Shown here one piece after another: positions 48,786 to 57,066 of a DNA stretch of 64,000 nucleotides. Below the pieces are notes generated by a model, which did not search any database, was not told where the DNA came from, and saw only the letters and a list, made by a program, of their open reading frames with translations. The position numbers and the translations under genes were made by a program. Source of the stretch: JASHPR01 sp963778075 (GTDB taxonomy: Bacteria; Actinomycetota; Actinomycetes; Streptosporangiales; Streptosporangiaceae); the NCBI GenBank assembly GCA_963778075.1, contig CAVZTJ010000017.1:62001-126000 (forward strand), written 5' to 3'. Within the stretch, counting starts at the first letter, position 1. The number at the start of each line of letters is the position of its first letter.

Positions 48786-49580
48786 ATGCCTGAGCTACCG
48801 GACGTGGAGGGATTCCGGGAGGTGCTCGCCGAGCACGCCACCGGCCAGTGCGTCGCCCGCGTCGACGTCGCCGACGCGGGCGTGCTGAGGGGTGTCACGG
48901 CCAGGCAGCTTGACGACGCCCTTCGCGGCCGGTGCTTCGCCCGGCCGCAGCGGCACGGCAAATGGCTGATCGCCCCCACCGACGGGCCAACCGTTCTCTT
49001 CCACTTCGGCATGACCGGAAGCCTGCAATGGCTGCAACGCGGCGCGCCGCTGGACCGGTATGACCGCGTGACGTTCGTGACGGGGGCCGGGGAACTGCGC
49101 TACCGCGACATGCGCAAGCTGCAGGGCATCACGCTGGCTCACGGCCGCGACGAGGAGGACCGGGTACTTGCCGGGCTCGGGCCGGACGCCCTCGACGTGA
49201 CGCCGTCCGAACTTGACCGCATACTCGACGGCCACCGCGGTGCGATCAAGGCCGTGCTCATAGATCAGAAGGTCATCGCCGGGCTGGGGAACCTGCTCGC
49301 CGACGAGATCCTCTGGCGAGCAGGCATCCATCCACGCCGGCCAGCCCGCAGCCTGACCGCCGCTGAACGGCGGGCTCTGCACCGCCAGATGCGCAGCGTG
49401 CTGCGCGCGGCCATCCGGGCGGGCCGCGTGCCGCCGAGGCCGTCCTGGCTCACCGGCGCCCGCGGCGGGAAAGACCCGCGATGCCCGCGGTGCGGCGCAC
49501 CGCTGTGCCGGGGCCAGGTCGGCGGCCGCACTACCGTCTGGTGCCCCAACCACCAGGGCCGCCTCGCCGGGTCCCGCTAA
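48786..49580 (+). CDS. Formamidopyrimidine-DNA glycosylase (Fpg/Nei family)
   Basis: 264 residues. Starts PELPDVEGFREVL after Met: the catalytic Pro and Glu of the family are present. Also RPQRHGKWLIAP (the conserved Lys), FHFGMTGSLQW, H2TH region IDQKVIAGLGNLLADEILWRAGIHPRRPA and C-terminal zinc finger CPRCGAPLCRGQVGGRTTVWCPNHQ in which the fourth ligand is His rather than Cys. It removes oxidised bases and nicks DNA. ATG 48786 fits the processed N-terminal proline; an in-frame upstream start at 48753 would bury it. Confidence 0.9.
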   Translation: MPELPDVEGFREVLAEHATGQCVARVDVADAGVLRGVTARQLDDALRGRCFARPQRHGKWLIAPTDGPTVLFHFGMTGSLQWLQRGAPLDRYDRVTFVTGAGELRYRDMRKLQGITLAHGRDEEDRVLAGLGPDALDVTPSELDRILDGHRGAIKAVLIDQKVIAGLGNLLADEILWRAGIHPRRPARSLTAAERRALHRQMRSVLRAAIRAGRVPPRPSWLTGARGGKDPRCPRCGAPLCRGQVGGRTTVWCPNHQGRLAGSR

Positions 49581-49930
49581 CACCCAATTGACCGATATTA
49601 GCCCTTTAGTTTCACGCGGAAACTACCGGTGAATATGCCGGTCAAACTTCCTGGCCTGCGCCCCTGAGCCATGCGAGATTCGCATCAAGCGGATGGCGTA
49701 CATAAAGGCTCCATCCGGAATTGCGGGCGGGGTGTCCTCACCCTGGCGGCGCTCACGCCCCTTGCTGCCGAAAGGATGCCATGAGAACAAGCCTTCGGCG
49801 AGGCTCCGTGAGAACGGGCCGTGTGCGCGCCAACGTAACGCCTCCAGGGAACACGTGAATCAGTAACTCGCGAGCGTGCGGTCGGGGCAGGTGTTTTCCG
49901 ATGCTCCCGCCCTCACGCTTTGCTATGCGT
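49581..49930. other. 350-bp region without a recognised gene
   Basis: Holds a 7-bp-stem hairpin (TAGTTTC-acgcg-GAAACTA, 49607-49625) just after the glycosylase gene, possibly a weak terminator. The remainder is unremarkable; open frames on both strands lack protein-like composition. Confidence 0.5.
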
Positions 49931-52492
49931 TCAGCAGGCTGGCGACGGTTGTACCGCGGCGAGCTGGGTGCGGACATTGCCGGCCTCCCGCGCACCCAGT
50001 TCGACATACAGAGCGAGGGCTTGCTGCCAGTGGCGGGCGGCCTGGCCTGGGTCTTCCGCGGCTTGGTAACAGTGGCCGAGGCCCTCATGAGCGTGGGCTT
50101 GCTCGTATTTGTCACCCTTTGGCTTGGTCAGCTCGAGGGCGGCAGTGTGCTGCGCACGGGCTTGACCGGGCTTGCCGGTGGCGAGGAAAAGCCGACCGAG
50201 ACCGTTAAGCGCCTCGGCCTGCCCGGCTTTGTCGCCGATCTCGCGGAAAAGTACCCAGGCGCGGCGGAGATGATCATTGGCGTGCCGGTAGTGTCTGCAT
50301 CGCAGCTCGGCGACGCCGAGGTTGCTTAGCGCATGTGCTTCACCGTTGCGGTTGCCTGCCTCGCGGAACAGGGCGAGCGCTGCGCGATGGTGGGCGACGG
50401 CCTGGTCGTACTGCCCCTCTTGCAGGTCCACAAGCCCCAGATTGGTGAGCACCGGGGCCTGGCTGAGCCGGTCACCGGTCGCCAGGCACATGGCCAGAGC
50501 TTGCCGGAGATACTGGGAAGCCTGCGAGTAACGGCCCAGATGCCGCTCGATAATGCCCAGGTTCGCCAGGGCCCGAACCTCGCCGGACCGGTCGCCGACG
50601 TCACGATAGGCGGCCGCGCCGAGCTCGATAGTGCGACGGCCCTGCTGATAACGTCCGCGCCGCAGCTCCACCAACCCAAGGTCGACCAGCGCACGCGCCT
50701 CCCCGCCGCGATCGCCGGTTTCCCGGCAGAGCCGAACCGCCTGCCTGAAGTTGCATGCGGCGTGCCGGAGGCGGCCCTGCCGCAGACTCACCACGCCGAG
50801 GCTGGTCAGTGCCGCAGCCTCGGCGGTGCGGTCACTGAGCTGCCTCGCCGCGTCGCGGGCGTGAGTATGCAGGGTGACAGCCTGCGCCAGGTGGCCGCCG
50901 ACATCAAAGTAACGGAACAAGCAGGAAGCCAAGCGGATGGCATGGCACGGCCAGCCGTGCGCAGCTGCGTGGGCGGTGGCGAGGACAAGATTCTCCCGTT
51001 CAGCGTCCAGCCACGCCCGCGCCGCCACGGGGTGATCGGTGGGCGGCAATGCGGCAGCAGCAGAAACTTGGGGCTGGCCGCTGACCTCGATCGGGAACAG
51101 AGTCTGCATCGCGGCGGCGGAGGTTTGCAGGTAGTAGTCGAACAGCCGGGTCAGAGCGGAGCGCCGCTCCGCTGTTTCGTCACACGCGGCGGTGAGCTCC
51201 TTTCCATAGGCGCGCAGCAAGTCATGCATGGACAGCCGGCCGGGAGCGGCAGCGTGCAGCAGATGGGCGCTGAGCAGCTGGGCAACGAGCTGACTCGCCC
51301 GCTCACTGGGGCCACCAATGACCACCGTGGCGGCGAAACGATCGATGTCAGTGCCGGTGGCCAGGCTGAGCATCCGGAACGCGCGGGCAGCATCGGGCTC
51401 GAGATGCCGGTAAGACCACGAAAATACGGCCCGTATCGCCGTCCGGGGGTCCCCGTCGGCGTCCAGCCGGTCCAGCCGCTGCTCCTGGTCAGCCAGCTCC
51501 TTGTGCAGTTCGTGAAGGCTGGCGGCCGGGCGGGCGGCGGCGAGCTCGGCGGCCAGCCGCAGTGCCAGCGGCAGCCAGGCGCATCGCGCCGCGAGCGTCT
51601 CCGCCGCATCAGGGCACGCATCCACCCGGTCACCAATCAGCGCCCGCAGCAACTCGGTCGCCTCCGCTGGTGGCAGCAGGCTGAGGCCCAGCCGGACCGC
51701 ACCGTCCCGGGCTACCAGCCCGGCCAGTGCATCCCGGCTGGTCACCAACGTCACGCAGCCCGGGCTCCCCGGCAGTAGCGGGCGAACCTGCTCCACGTGG
51801 CGTGCGTTATCGAGCAGCACGAGCATCCGCCGCCCGGCGAGCAGGCTGCGATACATCGCAGCGCATTCGTCAGTGTCGCTGGGAACGTCCTGGCCAGGAA
51901 CGCCCAGAGCACGCAGGAAGCCAGCCAGCGCGTCACCGGCGGTCACCGGCTGCTCGGAGTCATAGCCGCGCAGGTTCACGTACAGCTGGCCATCCGGAAA
52001 CTCTCCGGCGACGTTATGCGCCCAGCGCACGGCCAACGCCGTTTTTCCCACCCCGGCCATCCCTACGAGCGCCAGGATTTGCGCCGCCGCGGACCCCGTG
52101 CCGGTGTCATCCCGCGAGCACGACAGCGCCAGCAACTCGCGCTTGCGGCCGACGAAATGACGCACTGAGCCGGGTAGCTGACGGGGCGCTGCCCGCGAGG
52201 AATCGACGACCAGCGGCCGGTTATCCGGCGCGGCAGACGAACCGGACCAGTGACTGATCAGCCTTCGGTCAGCGGCGGCGGCAAACTCCTCTCGTGCCTT
52301 ACCGCATAGCCCCAGCGCATCGGCCAGCCGGTGCACCGAATCCGGGTGCGGCCATTTGGTGCGGCCGCGCTCCAGGTTGCTGAGAGCCCGGGTGCTCAAC
52401 CCCGACCGCGCCGCCAGTTCCTCCTGGGACAGCCCGGCCGACTGGCGGCAGGCAGAGAGTCGCGAGCCGAACGCTGAGACGTCGTCAGTCAC
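49931..52492 (-). CDS. Large regulator: XRE helix-turn-helix, NB-ARC ATPase, TPR repeats
   Basis: 853 residues. N-terminal XRE domain (residues 8-65, FGSRLSACRQSAGLSQEELAARSGLSTRALSNLERGR). NB-ARC/STAND ATPase follows with ALVGMAGVGKTALAVRWAH (Walker A), RMLVLLDNARHVEQ (Walker B), CVTLVTSRD (sensor) and RAFRMLSLATG. From about 560 there are at least seven TPR units (EAAALTSLGVVSLRQGR, EARALVDLGLVELRRGRY, EVRALANLGIIERHLGRY and so on). Similar to SARP-family AfsR-like regulators but with XRE in place of the SARP domain. GTG 52492 with GGAGG five bases upstream. Ligand unknown. Confidence 0.9.
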   Translation of the reverse strand: MTDDVSAFGSRLSACRQSAGLSQEELAARSGLSTRALSNLERGRTKWPHPDSVHRLADALGLCGKAREEFAAAADRRLISHWSGSSAAPDNRPLVVDSSRAAPRQLPGSVRHFVGRKRELLALSCSRDDTGTGSAAAQILALVGMAGVGKTALAVRWAHNVAGEFPDGQLYVNLRGYDSEQPVTAGDALAGFLRALGVPGQDVPSDTDECAAMYRSLLAGRRMLVLLDNARHVEQVRPLLPGSPGCVTLVTSRDALAGLVARDGAVRLGLSLLPPAEATELLRALIGDRVDACPDAAETLAARCAWLPLALRLAAELAAARPAASLHELHKELADQEQRLDRLDADGDPRTAIRAVFSWSYRHLEPDAARAFRMLSLATGTDIDRFAATVVIGGPSERASQLVAQLLSAHLLHAAAPGRLSMHDLLRAYGKELTAACDETAERRSALTRLFDYYLQTSAAAMQTLFPIEVSGQPQVSAAAALPPTDHPVAARAWLDAERENLVLATAHAAAHGWPCHAIRLASCLFRYFDVGGHLAQAVTLHTHARDAARQLSDRTAEAAALTSLGVVSLRQGRLRHAACNFRQAVRLCRETGDRGGEARALVDLGLVELRRGRYQQGRRTIELGAAAYRDVGDRSGEVRALANLGIIERHLGRYSQASQYLRQALAMCLATGDRLSQAPVLTNLGLVDLQEGQYDQAVAHHRAALALFREAGNRNGEAHALSNLGVAELRCRHYRHANDHLRRAWVLFREIGDKAGQAEALNGLGRLFLATGKPGQARAQHTAALELTKPKGDKYEQAHAHEGLGHCYQAAEDPGQAARHWQQALALYVELGAREAGNVRTQLAAVQPSPAC

Positions 52493-52568
52493 TCCGGCCT
52501 CCGGCGTGCCGTCACGAGCCGCCGCGTTACCCTCACGTCCGGACTCTAACCGCGACGGCTATGCCGCG

Positions 52569-54038
52569 TCACCACCCCGCTTCGCCCGGGTCCGCACTCT
52601 GGGCCTCCAGGAAGGCCTCGCGAACCTGAACCGGGCCGAACGGCCAGCTGTGGTGGTAGCGCGCCCAGCCGAGGTAGGCAACAGCCCCTGCGGCAAGCCA
52701 CACGGTTGACCACACGAGCGCGGTGACGGTCGCGGACGCGTAGACGTACAGCCATCCGGCGAGGGCGGCGAGGCTGGGCAGCGGGTACAGCCACTGCTTG
52801 TACGGGCGGCGCAGGCCCGGCTGGCGCCGGCGCAGCACGGTCAGCGCGACGATCTGGGCGACCGCTTGCACCCAGATGATGACCGCCAGCAGCACGTTGA
52901 TGATCGTGGTCAGCGTGAAGAAGCTGCCCACGGCGGTGATGAGGCCCATCACCAGCAGGGAGACCTGCGGGAAGTCGTGCTTGGGGTGCAGCCGGCCGAA
53001 CACAGCGAAGAACAGCCCTTCGCGCGCCGCGTGGTACGGCACCCGCGACCCGCCGAGCAGGCCAGCGAACACCGAGGCCATCGCCGTCACCAGGATGAGC
53101 GCGGTGACCGCATCTGCGGCGGGGCGCCCCCAGTTGTGGGTGACGGCCAGCGAGGCCACCGAGGAAGCGTGCGCCACCTTCTGCCACGGCAGAACCCCGA
53201 GGACGCCGATGTTCATGGCCAGGTAGAAGGCCATGATCGCGAAGATCGAGATAATGATCGCGCGCGGCATCACCTTGCCGGGGTTGCGCAGCTCGCCGCC
53301 CATGTACGCCACCGTGTTGTACCCGAGGTAGTCGTAGATGGCGATGAGCAGCCCGGCGCCGAGCGCCGCCACGAACCCGCCCCCGAACGCGCCGTGCGGG
53401 TAATGGAACGCCAGGCTGGGGTGGAAGTTGGTGTAGGAGGCGGCGATCGTCATGCCCACCGCGACGAGCATGACAATCCACAGGCCAATGGTGATCGCCT
53501 TGATCGACTCGACCTTGCGGTACAGCAGGATCACGATCGCCGCCGTGGCACCGACGCCGATCAGGTGCATGGGCCAGTAGCTGAGGTTGGGCAGGAAGTA
53601 GGTCAGGTACTGTTCGAGCCCGATGATGCCGGTCGACATGATCAGCGGGATCGCCAGAACGATCGTCCAGATGAACAGGAACGGCATCAGCTTCCCGGTC
53701 CGGTACTGAAACGCCTCGCGCAAGTAAAGATAGGTTCCGCCGGCTCCGGGCATCGCCGCGCCCAGCTCCGCCCAGACCAGGCCGTCACAGATCGCGAGCA
53801 GCGCCCCGGCTATCCACCCGACGATCGCCTGCGGACCGGCGAACGTGGCGACCATCAGCGGGATCGTGATGAACGGGCCGATGCCGACCATCTGCGTCAT
53901 GTTGATCGCGGCCGCCGACAGCGGACCCACCGACCGGTGGAAGCCCCGGCCGTCATCCCGCTCAGGCTCCGCCGCCGATGCCTTCTGATCGGCCTTCGGC
54001 GAGCCTGGCCCAGCTACGTCGTCGGGGGACATGAGCAT
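52569..54038 (-). CDS. APC family amino acid/polyamine permease
   Basis: 489 residues with about twelve membrane helices. Typical APC opening: VGPLSAAAINMTQMVGIGPFITIPLMVATFAGPQAIVGWIAGALLA (in parts, with the unwound GIGPFI of TM1), then GAAMPGAGGTYLYLREAF and YDYLGYNTVAYMGGELRNPGKVMPRAI. Imports an amino acid or amine; substrate not determinable. ATG 54038 or 54032. Downstream of it (minus strand) is the XRE-NB-ARC-TPR gene, 76 bases away. Confidence 0.88.
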   Translation of the reverse strand: MLMSPDDVAGPGSPKADQKASAAEPERDDGRGFHRSVGPLSAAAINMTQMVGIGPFITIPLMVATFAGPQAIVGWIAGALLAICDGLVWAELGAAMPGAGGTYLYLREAFQYRTGKLMPFLFIWTIVLAIPLIMSTGIIGLEQYLTYFLPNLSYWPMHLIGVGATAAIVILLYRKVESIKAITIGLWIVMLVAVGMTIAASYTNFHPSLAFHYPHGAFGGGFVAALGAGLLIAIYDYLGYNTVAYMGGELRNPGKVMPRAIIISIFAIMAFYLAMNIGVLGVLPWQKVAHASSVASLAVTHNWGRPAADAVTALILVTAMASVFAGLLGGSRVPYHAAREGLFFAVFGRLHPKHDFPQVSLLVMGLITAVGSFFTLTTIINVLLAVIIWVQAVAQIVALTVLRRRQPGLRRPYKQWLYPLPSLAALAGWLYVYASATVTALVWSTVWLAAGAVAYLGWARYHHSWPFGPVQVREAFLEAQSADPGEAGW

Positions 54039-54152
54039 TGATCGCTACCCGGCATGGCGCAGCTAAACATATGACCCGGTAGTCGCCCTCAGCATCACGT
54101 TTATCGCTGCGAACGGGGGAAGAAGCACGGGAGGACAGAGAGGTCGGGGATC

Positions 54153-54332
54153 GTGGCAGTTCAGCAAGTGACACCAGGGGATCAAGGCTGCGGCCAACGC
54201 GAGGGAAGCGAAGAGCCGGCGGCCGCGCAGCCCGCCGAGGATGAGACCGGCGGCCCAAGCAGGCTCAGCGACAGCATCGTCGGCCTGTTCGACCGGCTGC
54301 GTGAGGCGGCCGAAACACACGACGACGATTGA
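54153..54332 (+). CDS. Possible 59-residue acidic small protein
   Basis: GTG 54153 preceded by GAGGTCGGGG. It encodes a Gln/Glu/Gly-rich start and an amphipathic end, RLSDSIVGLFDRLREAAETHDDD. It lies in the gap between the permease start and a convergent gene. No family recognised; codon use is plausible (G/C in third positions). Confidence 0.4.
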   Translation: MAVQQVTPGDQGCGQREGSEEPAAAQPAEDETGGPSRLSDSIVGLFDRLREAAETHDDD

Positions 54333-54357
54333 GGGCGTCGCCGGCGTTCCGGGCTGA

Positions 54358-54945
54358 TCAGGAACTAGCTGGCTGAGCGCCAACGAGCTGGGCCGCCGCC
54401 TGGACCCGGAGTTCTTCGAGGAGGCTGGCCTGCTGCCTGGCTCGGGCTATGAGCTCATCGAGTGTGCCAGGCGTCAGCCGGCCATCAGCCTTGGCCAGCT
54501 CGCGTAGCGTGCGCCAGCCGGCTGCCTTGCCTTCCACACCTAGCCGCAGCATCTCCAGCTCTTCAAGGTTGCTCAGCGGCGACCGGGTGAACAAACTGCC
54601 GTTCAGCTTCAGCCGGCCTGCCTTCTCGGCGGCCCAGGCAACGCCGACCTTGTAGCGGCGGACCGGAATCCCGAGCGCGGTCATCAGGTCGAGCAGCGTC
54701 TGCCGGTCCTGAACGATGTCTGCCGCCAGGCGCTCGAGGGCGGCCTGCTGACCGGGACCGGGATACCAGACCGCCACCCGGCGTGCCAGCTCGACCCCTC
54801 CGGTCGCGCCCGCCAGGTGATCGTTGAGATAGATGGCGAGCAGGCCCTGCGGTGATTGCGGGGTGCGCGCTCGCGCCAGGGCGCGCTCGGCCCAGTTTCT
54901 GGCGTCCCGCCAGCGCGCCTGCTGGCCATTAACGATCTTGGTCAT
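54358..54945 (-). CDS. Uncharacterised helical protein (ferritin-like fold suspected)
   Basis: 195 residues, almost all helix. The core LAIYLNDHLAGATGGVELARRVAVWYPGPGQQAALERLAADIVQDRQTLLDLMTALGIP (given in outline) and LEELEMLRLGVEGKAAGWRTLRELA repeat a two-helix pattern like ferritin-like stress proteins, though the Glu-x-x-His iron motif is not evident. Start ATG 54945 has a full AGGAGG five bases upstream. It follows the methyltransferase gene by 68 bases, so it may be in the same transcript. Confidence 0.65.
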   Translation of the reverse strand: MTKIVNGQQARWRDARNWAERALARARTPQSPQGLLAIYLNDHLAGATGGVELARRVAVWYPGPGQQAALERLAADIVQDRQTLLDLMTALGIPVRRYKVGVAWAAEKAGRLKLNGSLFTRSPLSNLEELEMLRLGVEGKAAGWRTLRELAKADGRLTPGTLDELIARARQQASLLEELRVQAAAQLVGAQPASS

Positions 54946-55013
54946 GCTGACCTCCTGAAATGCTCGCGAGGTTGCGCCCTACCCAGAGCGGCCGGACCAA
55001 ACGCGGCGGGCCA

Positions 55014-55622
55014 TCAGCTCAGCCCTTCGGCGGCTGCCACCGACACCGCCTGGTCCCGGCCGGCCACGTAAGCCTCGGCGAGGAAATCCGGCTCGGTGTG
55101 CCGGGCCAGCCGCGCCAGTTCCTGCCGTGCCGCCAGTACAGCGTGGACGTCATCGCCGCTGCGCGGATATTCGGCCACCGGATGCCGCCAGTGCACGGCG
55201 AGCAGCGTGGCACCGGGGCGCAATGCCGCGACGGCAAGATCGAGCACCTGGTCCAGGTCGGATCCGGCGAAGTAGTAGAGGATCTCCGACAGGACGATGA
55301 GGTCGAACTGGCCCTCCGGCCAGTCCTCGGGCAGCGCGCGTTGCTGGACCTCGACGTGACCGTGACCGGCGTTGCGTTCCGCGGCTGCCTTCACCGCTGC
55401 CGGGGCGATGTCGCAGCACAGCAGGTGCCCGCAGCGCGGTGCCAGGAGATCTGACAGCACGCCGATCGAGCAGCCGGGCTCAAACGCTTCCCGGTAGCGC
55501 GCCTTGGGCAACATGGCCACGGTGATGGCGTACTTGCGACCCTCATACCAGCGGCTGGTAAAACTCCACGGGTCAGGCGAGCGGGCGTACATGTCGTCGA
55601 AGTAGCTGGCGCAGACGGTCAT
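55014..55622 (-). CDS. NodS-like SAM-dependent methyltransferase
   Basis: 202 residues. NodS-family landmarks: SYFDDMYARSPDPWSFTSRWYEGRKYAITVAMLP at the start (the DPW..WYE pattern), SAM-binding EAFEPGCSIGVLSDLLAPRC, LLCCDIAPAAVKAA and FDLIVLSEILYYFA. Rhizobial NodS N-methylates the deacetylated chitooligosaccharide of Nod factors; other members are of unknown specificity. ATG 55622 overlaps the PIG-L gene's stop, making them one operon. Confidence 0.87.
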   Translation of the reverse strand: MTVCASYFDDMYARSPDPWSFTSRWYEGRKYAITVAMLPKARYREAFEPGCSIGVLSDLLAPRCGHLLCCDIAPAAVKAAAERNAGHGHVEVQQRALPEDWPEGQFDLIVLSEILYYFAGSDLDQVLDLAVAALRPGATLLAVHWRHPVAEYPRSGDDVHAVLAARQELARLARHTEPDFLAEAYVAGRDQAVSVAAAEGLS

Positions 55623-56344
55623 CGGAACTCCGTGGTGAACAGCAGCTCGAAGTCGCGGGTGAAGTGGGCGACGAAGTCTGGCGCCAGCACCGGGCCTAGC
55701 TCGTCTGCCCTGTCCTCCAGCTGGCTGGTGAAGCAGCCGATGGCCGCCCGCTTGCGCTCAGCGGCCAGGGCGGGCAGCGGGACGCGGAAGGCCTGCGGCC
55801 AGGGCACCCGAGGGTCGCCGGGGCGCGCCCAGTGCCACATCCATATCGGATAGAAGAACAGGCGCGGGCACGCCCGCCGGGCGGCGCGGCCGACCGCTTC
55901 ATGGTCGGCGTGCACGTCGTTCTCCCATGGCGCCAGGCAGGCGTCGAAGCCGGCCGCCAGCTGGCACAGCGATGTGGTGAGCTCCGGTTCAAGGCGGTCG
56001 AGTCCGGAGTCGGGCAGGCTGAGCCGGACAACCTCGGCCGCGCTCGCGCCAAGCTCGCGCAGCGCGGCGGCGCGTTCGTCGCAGCGGCGCGTGATCATCT
56101 CGCCGGGATCGGCCCGGCCGCGGTGCGAAGCCTCGCCGTCGGTCACCGCCACCAGCCGGATCCGGATGCCGATGGAGGCAAGCAGGCTCAGGAGTCCCCC
56201 CGCGCCAAGGACCTCGTCGTCGGGGTGTGCCGCCAGCACCACCACGCTGGCCGGGCTGCCCAGGCGCCCGGGCGGCAGCTGCGCCAGGCCCGGCCACGCC
56301 CGCCAGGCGTCCTCCCCGGTCCCGGGCGCGTCTATCGCGTTCAC
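55619..56344 (-). CDS. PIG-L family (LmbE-like) deacetylase
   Basis: 241 residues. Zinc-site motif VVVLAAHPDDEVLGAGGLLSLL (AHPDDE) at residue 36 onward and the later DVHADHEAVGRAARRACP, the second half of the metal site. Acts on N-acetylglucosamine-like substrates, as in mycothiol and GPI synthesis. GTG 56344 overlaps the upstream glycosyltransferase stop. Partnered with a glycosyltransferase and a NodS-like methyltransferase it suggests N-deacetylation then N-methylation of a glycoside. Confidence 0.88.
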   Translation of the reverse strand: MNAIDAPGTGEDAWRAWPGLAQLPPGRLGSPASVVVLAAHPDDEVLGAGGLLSLLASIGIRIRLVAVTDGEASHRGRADPGEMITRRCDERAAALRELGASAAEVVRLSLPDSGLDRLEPELTTSLCQLAAGFDACLAPWENDVHADHEAVGRAARRACPRLFFYPIWMWHWARPGDPRVPWPQAFRVPLPALAAERKRAAIGCFTSQLEDRADELGPVLAPDFVAHFTRDFELLFTTEFR

Positions 56345-57066
56345 CGCGCCTCGCTCAGCTGCGTGGCGCCCTGGCGCGGCGCCCCCAGCGCGGTCAGGTA
56401 GCTGGCGAAGCCGCCGGGCGCCCGGGCCACGGTGCGGCTGCTGGTGACGACGGGGATGGAGGCGGTCCGGATGATCCGCAGATGACCGGCCGCGGCGGCC
56501 CGCCCGGCCAGGTCCACGTCCTCCCCGAGGGTCAGCGGCTGCCAACCTCCCAGCGTCAGGTAGGTGTCCGCGCGGATTCCGAAGTTGGCGCCGTGGATGT
56601 GCGGGTGGCCCTCCCGCAGGTGATGCCTGCTCAGCCACGCGTTCTTCTGGGCAGCCGGGAGGCCGGGGCCGGGCAGCACCGTCCCCAGCACCACCCGGGT
56701 GTCGCGGCGGGATTCGGCGACCATGAAGGAGAGCCAGTCACGCGGCACGGCGCAGTCGGCGTCGGTGTTGGCAAGCCACAGCTCGCGGGCGGGTGGTGAG
56801 CTGCCGATGGCCGCCAGCGCCCCGGCGTGCCTGGCGGCGCCGACCCGGCCAGCGCGGATCACGACCGGCCGCACCCCGGGAAAGCGCGCGGCGATGGCGG
56901 CGGTCTGGTCCTGGCAGCCGTCCAGGACCGCGAAGACCTGCACCTGCACACCGGCCGCGCGGCTTTGCGCCAGGTGCGCGCGCGCTGCGCCGATGCTGGC
57001 CAGGCACGACCCGATGTGCTGCTCTTCGTTCGCGGCCGGGACGATGACCGCCAGGCGACGGATCAA
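56341..57066 (-). CDS. Glycosyltransferase family 2
   Basis: 241 residues, GT-A fold. LAVIVPAANEEQHIGSCLASI (nucleotide-sugar strand), VFAVLDGCQDQTAAIAARFP, WLANTDADCAVPRDWL (the DxD metal motif, TDAD), and acceptor region GANFGIRADTYLTLGGWQPLTLGEDVDLAGRA with the ED(V)DL catalytic base. No membrane segment, so cytoplasmic. TTG 57066 overlaps the upstream stop (TTGA). It likely forms the glycosidic backbone for the deacetylase and methyltransferase next in the operon. Confidence 0.87.
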   Translation of the reverse strand: MIRRLAVIVPAANEEQHIGSCLASIGAARAHLAQSRAAGVQVQVFAVLDGCQDQTAAIAARFPGVRPVVIRAGRVGAARHAGALAAIGSSPPARELWLANTDADCAVPRDWLSFMVAESRRDTRVVLGTVLPGPGLPAAQKNAWLSRHHLREGHPHIHGANFGIRADTYLTLGGWQPLTLGEDVDLAGRAAAAGHLRIIRTASIPVVTSSRTVARAPGGFASYLTALGAPRQGATQLSEAR

